Shown here: positions 57,186 through 64,000 of the stretch, in pieces | How the letters are laid out: every line of letters starts with the position of its first letter | Position numbering within the stretch: position 1 is the stretch's first letter | From: Eximiradius sp. | GTDB taxonomy: Bacteria; Bacteroidota; Ignavibacteria; Kapaibacteriales; UBA2268 | Assembly: GCA_937127445.1 (NCBI GenBank) | Contig: CAKZLY010000014.1 | Location: forward strand, 129,001-193,000 | Reading direction: 5' to 3' | DNA: 64,000 nt | Translations under genes and position numbers: made by a program | Notes under the pieces: generated by a model | Databases searched by the model: none | The model's input: the letters and a program-made list of their open reading frames with translations, nothing else | Told to the model about the DNA's origin: nothing

Positions 57186-58238
57186 ATGGAATCGGTAAAT
57201 TTTGTTTACGATTTGCTTGGGAAAAATATAGTTGCTTATATCCTTCTTGCGTTGCTACCAATGGCATTTCTTCTTCCTTATGCCTTAGTTGCCATTCTTG
57301 GTGAGTTGAAGATTTCTGCTTGGATCCAAGAACGTTTAGGTCCTATGCGTACCGGCTGGAAAGGCGTTTTGCAGCCAATTGCAGAAGTTGTAAAACTTCT
57401 GCAGAAAGAAGACATCACTCCTGCGGCTGTCAACAAGCCTTTGTTTAATTTAGCACCTTTTGTTATGTTTGCCGGTGCTTATGCTGCCTATGCAGTAATT
57501 CCTTTTAGTTCGAAATTTGTCCCAGTCAATATTAATATTGGCTTGTTCTATGTTTTTGCTATTAGCGCCTTCGGTGTAATCGCAATTGTTATGGGCGGCT
57601 GGGCTTCGAACAATAAATATTCATTGCTTGGTGGTATGCGTGCAGCTGCTCAAATGATTAGCTACGAAATTCCAATAGCTGTTGCTATTCTGGCAATTGC
57701 TACTCTTGCTGGTTCGCTCGATATGCAGGAAATTATCTACCAGCAAGGTGGCGGATTCTGGAACTGGAACATTTTCGGTGGTCCCGGTTCAATTACGAAA
57801 TTATGGGTTATTCCATTTACTGTAACACTTTTCTTGATTTACTTTATCGGCTCGCTCGCCGAAACTAATCGCGTCCCGTTCGATATTCCCGAAGGCGAAT
57901 CCGAAATCGTCGCTGGCTACCATACTGAATACAGCGGTATGAAATTCGCTATGTTCTTCTTCGCTGAATATTCAAATATGTTCATCGTTTCTGCTATCAT
58001 CACTATTCTTTTCCTTGGTGGCTGGCAGTCTCCTTTCGGCGACTTCTTAAATGGTCCTGTCTGGCAAGCCTTCTGGTTTGTTAGCAAAGCAATGCTTTTC
58101 GTATTTCTGCAAATCTGGCTCCGCTGGACTCTCCCACGCTTGCGTGTCGACCAACTGATGTATGTAACCTGGAAAGTAATGTTGCCTATCGCTTTTGTTG
58201 CATTTTTTGCAGTTGCTCTCTGGGCAATGATAAAATAA
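57186..58238 (+). CDS. nuoH: NADH-quinone oxidoreductase subunit H
   Basis: The 350-residue membrane subunit with about eight helices links quinone reduction to proton pumping. E-R-L-G-P-M-R-T-G-W-K-G and the acidic loop A-E-T-N-R-V-P-F-D-I-P-E-G-E-S-E are conserved, as is the following H-T-E-Y-S-G-M-K-F. It follows nuoD by 30 bases. Confidence 0.96.
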   Translation: MESVNFVYDLLGKNIVAYILLALLPMAFLLPYALVAILGELKISAWIQERLGPMRTGWKGVLQPIAEVVKLLQKEDITPAAVNKPLFNLAPFVMFAGAYAAYAVIPFSSKFVPVNINIGLFYVFAISAFGVIAIVMGGWASNNKYSLLGGMRAAAQMISYEIPIAVAILAIATLAGSLDMQEIIYQQGGGFWNWNIFGGPGSITKLWVIPFTVTLFLIYFIGSLAETNRVPFDIPEGESEIVAGYHTEYSGMKFAMFFFAEYSNMFIVSAIITILFLGGWQSPFGDFLNGPVWQAFWFVSKAMLFVFLQIWLRWTLPRLRVDQLMYVTWKVMLPIAFVAFFAVALWAMIK

Positions 58239-58264
58239 ATTGTTTTCTTTTACTGAGGTAAAAA

Positions 58265-58822
58265 ATGGAATATTTCAAAAATATATTTCACGCTCTTTAT
58301 ACGATTTTTGTCGGGATGAAAATTACAGGTATGCACCTTTTCGAAAAAAAAGTTACTATGCAATACCCTGATTTAGTTCATCCTATCCGTGATGGACTTA
58401 TTCCGCCAACCGAACGTAACCGTATAGATGTTGATATGGATAGATGCAACGGATGCGGTTCGTGCGTCCGTGCTTGCCCAGTTGACGCTATCGAGGTCGA
58501 AATGGTTCGGGTTGTACCCGGCGACGATGTCCCTTTGTTTTATGACGGAACACCTATTAAGACTTGGGTTACTAAATACACAATAGATTTTGCTAAATGC
58601 TGTTTCTGCGGGCTTTGTATCGAAGCTTGTCCTACTCAGGCTAATAGAATGACGCCTGAATTTGAATATTCTGAATATGAGCGCGAAAAATTAATTTACC
58701 ATTTCGAACGGCTCACCCCAGAAGAAGCAGAAGAAAAGAAACGTAAATGGGAAGCTTATCAAGCAGAAAAGAAAAAAGCTGATGCCGCTGCAAAAAGTCA
58801 GAAAAATGAAACAGGTAATTAA
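58265..58822 (+). CDS. nuoI: NADH-quinone oxidoreductase subunit I
   Basis: The 185-residue subunit carries clusters N6a and N6b: C-N-G-C-G-S-C-V-R-A-C-P and C-C-F-C-G-L-C-I-E-A-C-P are both intact. An N-terminal amphipathic segment precedes them, and the C-terminus is a charged Lys/Glu/Ala tail. In an 11-subunit complex this is the protein that would accept electrons from an alternative donor. Confidence 0.95.
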   Translation: MEYFKNIFHALYTIFVGMKITGMHLFEKKVTMQYPDLVHPIRDGLIPPTERNRIDVDMDRCNGCGSCVRACPVDAIEVEMVRVVPGDDVPLFYDGTPIKTWVTKYTIDFAKCCFCGLCIEACPTQANRMTPEFEYSEYEREKLIYHFERLTPEEAEEKKRKWEAYQAEKKKADAAAKSQKNETGN

Positions 58823-58843
58823 TCACAATTAAGATAAATTAAT

Positions 58844-59344
58844 ATGCTATTTGATTTTGTCTTTTATATGTTCGCCGTTATTGTGATTGTCTCAGCAATG
58901 GGTGTTGTTTTCTCGAAGAAAATGATGTATTCGGCTTTCTCATTGCTATTTACTTTCTTCGGAATGGCGGGCTTATATGTGCTGCTTAGTGCAGACTTTG
59001 TTGCTGTTACTCAGATTATGGTTTATGTCGGTGGTATTTTGGTGCTTATTGTCTTTGGTGTGATGCTTACAAGCAAAATCACCGGAGTGGACATTAAAAC
59101 TGGGACTATCGGGAAAATCCAGCTTATAGTTGGCGCAATTACATCAGTAATTGTTGCCATTATTTTGCTCTATACCTACTTAAATGTTGAATGGATTACC
59201 TCTCAGTTCCAGATTGAAGTGCCAACGACAACACACTTTATTGGTTTTGGATTATTCACCGAATATTTATTGCCATTCTTTGTTGCAGCGATATTGCTTT
59301 TGGTTGCTTTCATCGGTGCAGCAAAAATTGCCAGAAGAAAATAG
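58844..59344 (+). CDS. nuoJ: NADH-quinone oxidoreductase subunit J
   Basis: The 166-residue membrane subunit has five helices and the typical K-M-M-Y-S-A-F-S-L-L-F-T-F and Q-I-M-V-Y-V-G-G-I-L-V-L segments. It belongs to the proton-translocating arm next to NuoK. It is followed after 10 bases by nuoK. Confidence 0.93.
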   Translation: MLFDFVFYMFAVIVIVSAMGVVFSKKMMYSAFSLLFTFFGMAGLYVLLSADFVAVTQIMVYVGGILVLIVFGVMLTSKITGVDIKTGTIGKIQLIVGAITSVIVAIILLYTYLNVEWITSQFQIEVPTTTHFIGFGLFTEYLLPFFVAAILLLVAFIGAAKIARRK

Positions 59345-59354
59345 GAGGCTCGCG

Positions 59355-59663
59355 ATGGAAATTGGACTAACTCACTACCTTGTTGTAAGTGCTTTGCTTT
59401 TTTCGCTTGGCGTTTTCGGTATTGTTACTCGAAAAAATTCTATCCTTGTGCTTATGGGATTAGAGTTGATCTTAAACTCTGCTAATTTGAATTTTATTGC
59501 TTTCTCTAAGTTCAAAGGATTAAACATCGAAGGGCACATCGCTACTTTGTTTGTTATTGTTCTGGCTGCTGCCGAAGTTGCCGTTGCACTTGCAATTATC
59601 CTTAATATTTATCAAAATTATCATCATATTGATGTTGATGAGATAAATAAACTTAAAGAGTAG
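59355..59663 (+). CDS. nuoK: NADH-quinone oxidoreductase subunit K
   Basis: ATG 59355 with AGGAGG six bases upstream gives 102 residues, the normal NuoK length. The frame also extends back into nuoJ but that part is out-of-frame shadow. Three helices with the conserved glutamates in M-G-L-E-L-I-L-N-S-A-N-L-N and A-A-A-E-V-A-V-A-L-A-I are present, both on the proton path. Confidence 0.95.
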   Translation: MEIGLTHYLVVSALLFSLGVFGIVTRKNSILVLMGLELILNSANLNFIAFSKFKGLNIEGHIATLFVIVLAAAEVAVALAIILNIYQNYHHIDVDEINKLKE

Positions 59664-59697
59664 TTTCAGTATTGAAGTTAAATTATAGTATAAAATT

Positions 59698-61857
59698 ATG
59701 ACACACGAAACATTGCTACAAATATCATCAATTGTCTTGCTGCTGCCGCTTGCAGGATTTGCTGGAATTATATTTTTTCAGAAAAAATTAGGTAGAGCAG
59801 CGGGATATATCGGTTCGTCAATTTTGGGGATTAATTTGCTGCTGTCCTTGCTTGTCGCATACCAGAAATTAGCCTTCTATAGCGATGCTGGTATGCTGCA
59901 ATGGAAATTCGATTGGCTAAATCTTGGTTCTCATCCCATTACCATTGGTATTGGATTAGACAATCTGGCAGCAATTATGCTAATTGTTGTCAATTTAATT
60001 AGTTTTCTTGTTCATGTGTTCTCGCTTGAATATATGCGGGAAGATATTCGTTTCCCAAGGTTCTATGCCTATTTAGGGCTGTTTACCTTTTCTATGTTGG
60101 GAATTGTAATCGCCAATAATTTTTTAAATATGTATATATTCTGGGAACTTGTTGGAATTAGCTCTTACCTTCTGATTGGCTTCTGGTACGAAAAAGATAG
60201 TGCTGCCGATGCAAGCAAAAAAGCATTTATTACCAACCGCATCGGCGATTTCGGCTTTTTTGCTGGCATTATGATACTGTTCTTCACCTATGGCACCTTT
60301 ATGTTCGATGATATATTTGCTCATATTGGCGAAGGGCATATACCATTCGATAGCGGAACAATGCTTACTCTCGCTGGTATTCTTCTCTTTATGGGTGCAA
60401 TAGGTAAATCAGCTCAGTTCCCGCTTCACGTCTGGTTGCCCGACGCTATGGAGGGTCCAACTCCTGTATCCGCTTTAATCCACGCTGCAACTATGGTTGC
60501 TGCCGGTGTTTACCTTACTGCACGTATCTTCCCAATGCTTACTGCCGATGCTTTGCTGTTTGTTGCTTATATCGGTGCTATTACTGCTTTCATTGCGGCA
60601 ACAATTGCCATCACTCAAACTGACTTCAAGAGAATACTGGCTTATTCAACTGTTAGCCAGCTCGGATATATGATTATGGCTATCGGCGTTGGTGCTTATT
60701 CTTATGGTTTCTTCCACTTAGTTACACACGCTTGGTTCAAAGCCTGCTTGTTCCTGGCAAGTGGTTCGGTTATTCACGCTATGCACCATTCTATGCATCA
60801 CGCCGGCGAACACCATATGGACCCACAAGATATTCGTAATATGGGCGGTTTGCGTAAAAAAATGCCAATTACCTATTTAACATTCCTAATCTCGACTATT
60901 GCAATTTCTGGCGTCCCATTTACCTCCGGCTTCTTGAGCAAGGACGGTATCCTTGCCGGTACTATGGCGTTTGGCCAGCTTTCGGGACATTGGTTTATTG
61001 CTTTCTCTGGATTTGCTTCCGCTGCTATGACTGCTTTCTATATGTTCCGTCTTCTTATTTCTGCTTTCCACGGGCAACCCAAAACACATATTGCTGCTCA
61101 TACTCACGAAAGTAATAAACTTATTACTGTTCCTTTGATTGTTCTTTCAATATTAACTTTCTGGTTCTTCTATTCTTTCAACCCATTCGATGGTGGTAGC
61201 GGCTGGTTCTACGAAAAAATTAAAACACCTGCAACCGTTGTCCAAGCTGAACATCAATGGGGATTTTTCGTCCCATACGAAAGCAGCCACTCTCATTCTT
61301 CTGCTTGTTGTGGCGAACACATTACCAGCCCTGCTGAGGAACATTCTCACTCTCACGAAAAAGACACTCATCACGCTTTAAATAAATTCGAAGAAGCTCT
61401 TCACCACGCCCACCTGCCTGCAATGATTATCTCGCTTATTGTTGCCGGACTTGGTATTTTCCTTTCATTCTCTTTCTACCAGTTCAAAATATTTAATCCA
61501 GATGGCGTGGCTGAATTAATCAAACCATTTTATCTGCTTTCATACAACAAATGGTACTTCGATGAAATATACGACGCTTCAGTAATCTGGGGAACAACTA
61601 CATTTGCTAAGCTACTTGCATTGTTTGATCTGTACATTATAGATGGAATTGTAAATTTAGTAGGGTGGTTCACAAAAGTTGTTGGGCATTTCATCGGCTG
61701 GTTCGATTTGTACGTTATCGATGGCTTGGTAAATCTTACAGCAAATGTTACTGCTTTCTTCGGCTTGGTGTTTAGAAAATTCCAAACTGGAAGAATTCAA
61801 GCATATATTGTTATGACAATTATTTTTGCTATGGTATTGCTCTATTATGTTTTATAA
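59698..61857 (+). CDS. nuoL: NADH-quinone oxidoreductase subunit L, with His-rich insertion
   Basis: The 719-residue antiporter-like subunit forms the distal proton pump. The conserved F-W-E-L-V-G-I-S-S-Y-L-L-I and G-A-I-G-K-S-A-Q-F-P-L-H-V-W-L-P-D-A-M motifs are intact. It is about 100 residues longer than usual. Residues 531-572 contain 11 histidines and a Cys-Cys pair, and a second His-rich loop lies at 360-373. The long lateral helix with two F-D-L-Y-(I/V)-I-D-G repeats closes the protein. Confidence 0.95.
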   Translation: MTHETLLQISSIVLLLPLAGFAGIIFFQKKLGRAAGYIGSSILGINLLLSLLVAYQKLAFYSDAGMLQWKFDWLNLGSHPITIGIGLDNLAAIMLIVVNLISFLVHVFSLEYMREDIRFPRFYAYLGLFTFSMLGIVIANNFLNMYIFWELVGISSYLLIGFWYEKDSAADASKKAFITNRIGDFGFFAGIMILFFTYGTFMFDDIFAHIGEGHIPFDSGTMLTLAGILLFMGAIGKSAQFPLHVWLPDAMEGPTPVSALIHAATMVAAGVYLTARIFPMLTADALLFVAYIGAITAFIAATIAITQTDFKRILAYSTVSQLGYMIMAIGVGAYSYGFFHLVTHAWFKACLFLASGSVIHAMHHSMHHAGEHHMDPQDIRNMGGLRKKMPITYLTFLISTIAISGVPFTSGFLSKDGILAGTMAFGQLSGHWFIAFSGFASAAMTAFYMFRLLISAFHGQPKTHIAAHTHESNKLITVPLIVLSILTFWFFYSFNPFDGGSGWFYEKIKTPATVVQAEHQWGFFVPYESSHSHSSACCGEHITSPAEEHSHSHEKDTHHALNKFEEALHHAHLPAMIISLIVAGLGIFLSFSFYQFKIFNPDGVAELIKPFYLLSYNKWYFDEIYDASVIWGTTTFAKLLALFDLYIIDGIVNLVGWFTKVVGHFIGWFDLYVIDGLVNLTANVTAFFGLVFRKFQTGRIQAYIVMTIIFAMVLLYYVL

Positions 61858-61898
61858 TTTGAATAGTATGTAATAAATAAATTTAGTCCGGAGGATTA

Positions 61899-63530
61899 AT
61901 GTTCACTATTTTCGGAATAGGTCCGCTTACATTCATTACATTTCTGCCTTTGCTTGGGATGTTGATTCTTCTTGCTATTCCATCGGGCAAAGATGAAAAA
62001 ACAAAAGAAACATCAATTAATCTATTACGCTGGGTTACTGTTGGAATTACTTTTATCCAATTAGTAGTTGCTCTGCTAATTTATGCGAATTTCCGAACAG
62101 ATTTAGTCGGAGTAAACGACCCAAATAGTTTCCAGTTCGTCGAAAAAGTCAAGTGGATTAGCGTAAAAGGTTTGCCACTGTTCGGCGACTTAAATATCGA
62201 ATACTTTGTTGGTATTGATGGATTAAGTGCTCCGATGGTACTCCTTACTGCCCTGATTTGCTTTGTAGCAACTTTTTCCTCTTGGAGCATCAAGAAAGCC
62301 CACAAAGGATACTTTATGATGTATCTGCTTCTCGATTTAGGAATGATGGGTGTTTTCGTAGCTTTGGACTTCTTCCTTTTCTACGTCTTTTGGGAACTTA
62401 TGCTCCTGCCGATGTATTTCCTTATCGGTATCTGGGGCGGTCCACGCAAAGAATATGCTGCCATTAAGTTCTTTATCTATACTTTGTTCGGCTCGGTATT
62501 TATGCTTTTGGTAATGATAGGGCTGTATTTCTCCGTAGGTTCATTCAACCTGCTGGATATGATGAACCCAGCAAATTTCAAGCCCGGAGAAATTTTTACC
62601 GGTTTCCAGACGACTTGGCGACTTGTTGCTTTCGTGGCTTTGTTTGTCGGCTTTGCTATCAAAGTCCCTACCGTCCCGTTCCATACTTGGTTGCCGGACG
62701 CTCACGTTGAAGCGCCTACGCCAATTTCAGTTATTCTGGCTGGCATATTGCTGAAAATGGGAACTTATGGTATGCTTCGCGTTGCTTGGCCTATCTTCCC
62801 CGAAGCAGTAGCTTATTTCAACAACTATATCGCATTTATCGGTATGGTTAGCATAATTTACGGTGCGTTGTGCGCTTTGGGGCAACATAAAGTTGGGAAA
62901 CGCGATTTGAAAAAACTTATTGCCTACTCATCTGTTTCCCATATGGGTTACGTTATGCTCGGTATTTCTGCCCTTAATTCTAATGGGCTAACCGGCGCAA
63001 TCTTCCAAATGTTCAATCACGGGACAATCACTGCAATGCTCTTTATGATTGTGGGCGTAATTTACGATCGTGCCCACACCCGCGGCCTTGATGAATTCGG
63101 TGGTCTGGCTAATAAAATGCCCGTTTATACAGGAATTATGGCTATTGCCTTCTTCGCTGCTATTGGATTGCCCGGACTGAGCGGATTTATCAGCGAAGCG
63201 CTCGTATTCCTCGGTGCTTTTGCTACTTATCCTGTGCTTACTGTAATTTCCGCTCTTGGTGTTGTCCTCGGTGCTGCTTATATGCTTTGGGCTCTTCAAA
63301 GAATGTTCTTCGGCAAACTACCTGAACGTTGGAGCGGTCCTTGGGACCCCACCGGAAAAGAATATAAACACGACGACATCAATGGCATCGAGCTGGCAGC
63401 TCTTGTTCCGCTTGCTATCGTTGTGATTTTCCTCGGTGTGTTCCCGGGTGCTGTCGTTAATTTGATGACTTCATCGGTTAATCATCTTATTGAAATTGTT
63501 AAAATCGGTGGTCAGTTCGCCGGTATGTAA
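61899..63530 (+). CDS. nuoM: NADH-quinone oxidoreductase subunit M
   Basis: The 543-residue antiporter-like subunit has about 14 helices. It shows the conserved glutamate in F-W-E-L-M-L-L-P-M-Y-F-L-I-G and the lysine/His region V-P-T-V-P-F-H-T-W-L-P-D-A-H-V-E-A-P-T. The later K-K-L-I-A-Y-S-S-V-S-H-M-G is also present. AGGAGG-like GGAGGA lies before the ATG. It follows nuoL by 41 bases. Confidence 0.96.
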   Translation: MFTIFGIGPLTFITFLPLLGMLILLAIPSGKDEKTKETSINLLRWVTVGITFIQLVVALLIYANFRTDLVGVNDPNSFQFVEKVKWISVKGLPLFGDLNIEYFVGIDGLSAPMVLLTALICFVATFSSWSIKKAHKGYFMMYLLLDLGMMGVFVALDFFLFYVFWELMLLPMYFLIGIWGGPRKEYAAIKFFIYTLFGSVFMLLVMIGLYFSVGSFNLLDMMNPANFKPGEIFTGFQTTWRLVAFVALFVGFAIKVPTVPFHTWLPDAHVEAPTPISVILAGILLKMGTYGMLRVAWPIFPEAVAYFNNYIAFIGMVSIIYGALCALGQHKVGKRDLKKLIAYSSVSHMGYVMLGISALNSNGLTGAIFQMFNHGTITAMLFMIVGVIYDRAHTRGLDEFGGLANKMPVYTGIMAIAFFAAIGLPGLSGFISEALVFLGAFATYPVLTVISALGVVLGAAYMLWALQRMFFGKLPERWSGPWDPTGKEYKHDDINGIELAALVPLAIVVIFLGVFPGAVVNLMTSSVNHLIEIVKIGGQFAGM

Positions 63531-63566
63531 TTTTTTCGTTTGAGTAATAATAATTAAGACAAATAT

Positions 63567-64000
63567 ATGGACAGCTTACTTTCTTTATTTATCGGACAAT
63601 ACGTAGCAGATTTAAAGCGCAGCCTCGCCTTGTTCGCTCCCGAACTTGTCCTGGCAACGGCTTTCGTTTTGCTTGTTATTGTTGATTTGATTTTTCAGAA
63701 GTCAAAATACATTACCGGTGTAGTTGCCTTGCTCGGTTTTGCTGTTGCGACTATCTTTATGATTGTTAGCCCGGCAAATACTTCGTTTGGCTTCTGGCAA
63801 ATGTATGTGTTCGACCCATTCAGCAATTTCTTTAAATATATTTTTCTAATTTCTGGCTTTGCGGTTGTGCTTATTTCCTTCTTCTCGAATGAACTAAACA
63901 AATCCGACCGTACTATGGGCGAATATTACACGCTCATTCTTGGTATGACGCTCGGTATGTTCGTTATTTCGAGTGCCGGCAATTTAATCCTGATTTATCT
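63567..64000 (+). CDS. nuoN: NADH-quinone oxidoreductase subunit N (5' part)
   Basis: The frame starts with ATG 63567 and is open to the window end (about 144 residues of an expected 460-500). Several membrane helices (A-P-E-L-V-L-A-T-A-F-V-L-L-V, G-V-V-A-L-L-G-F-A-V-A) and the segment Y-Y-T-L-I-L-G-M-T-L-G-M-F, typical of NuoN before helix 5, are visible. It is the third antiporter-like subunit and the usual last gene of the operon. Confidence 0.9.
   Translation, partial: MDSLLSLFIGQYVADLKRSLALFAPELVLATAFVLLVIVDLIFQKSKYITGVVALLGFAVATIFMIVSPANTSFGFWQMYVFDPFSNFFKYIFLISGFAVVLISFFSNELNKSDRTMGEYYTLILGMTLGMFVISSAGNLILIY

Noticed and set aside
59184-59354. 5' extension of nuoK into nuoJ
   Set aside because: A strong AGGAGG directly before ATG 59355 and the normal NuoK length fix the start there.

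Overview
The window is a 64 kb stretch of an AT-rich bacterial chromosome. It most likely comes from the Bacteroidota/Chlorobiota (FCB) side of the tree; an Ignavibacteria- or Kapabacteria-like organism fits, but this is an inference from gene content and was not tested phylogenetically. The supporting signs are three proteins with type IX secretion (T9SS) C-terminal sorting domains (1-174, 19156-23340, 28849-30291), a T9SS plug-type protein (31318-32640), a DUF5686/carboxypeptidase-regulatory-like outer-membrane protein, a short primary sigma factor without region 1.1, TAnnTTTG-like -7 boxes before several genes, and a complex I cluster without nuoE, nuoF and nuoG.

Layout. 1-15 kb: a T9SS tail, an MFS transporter, the C-terminal half of the disaggregase ClpB (minus strand), an OprP-type porin, a very large eight-PAS sensor kinase, a TorF-like porin, gdhA, a two-lipoyl 2-oxoacid dehydrogenase E2, and then the N-terminal half of ClpB (plus strand). 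15-24 kb: three small minus-strand genes (DUF2200, an unknown, DUF3788), a GDP-mannose-type pyrophosphorylase fused to a degenerate phosphomannomutase, a 1394-residue T9SS cargo protein, and gap. 24.8-28.8 kb: lepA, lepB, an alpha/beta hydrolase and a lipoprotein in one plus-strand run. 28.8-37.2 kb: a minus-strand block of envelope/T9SS proteins and two hybrid sensor kinases. 37.4-42.7 kb: engB, gmhA, pgi, queG, a PilM-like gene and rsmD. 42.7-48 kb: a DUF5686 gene bracketed by a perfect 130 bp direct repeat of the rsmD tail, a Lys/Pro/Thr repeat secreted protein and a two-component pair. 48-54 kb: nrfA-nrfH (ammonifying nitrite reductase), tRNA-Leu(UAG), trigger factor, sua5 and rpoD. 54.4-64 kb: nuoABCDHIJKLM and the start of nuoN.

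The most notable observation is that clpB is split inside its coiled-coil M-domain into two oppositely oriented, intact-looking genes about 11 kb apart. The geometry is exactly what one inversion of about 12.1 kb (about 3042-15145) with both ends at the split would give. No residues seem to be lost, and the displaced C-terminal half has an ATG with a near-ideal Shine-Dalgarno. This is either a two-subunit ClpB, a recent lesion, or an assembly error. Second is the 130 bp perfect repeat of the rsmD 3' end on both sides of one outer-membrane gene. Third is a 15-bp motif and an 18-bp palindrome shared by the likely control regions of a two-component system and the adjacent secreted repeat protein.

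Physiologically the genes describe a respiring Gram-negative cell: a proton-pumping complex I core feeding quinone, NrfHA drawing from quinol to reduce nitrite to ammonium, glutamate dehydrogenase and 2-oxoacid dehydrogenase linking carbon and nitrogen, and an envelope rich in T9SS-exported proteins.
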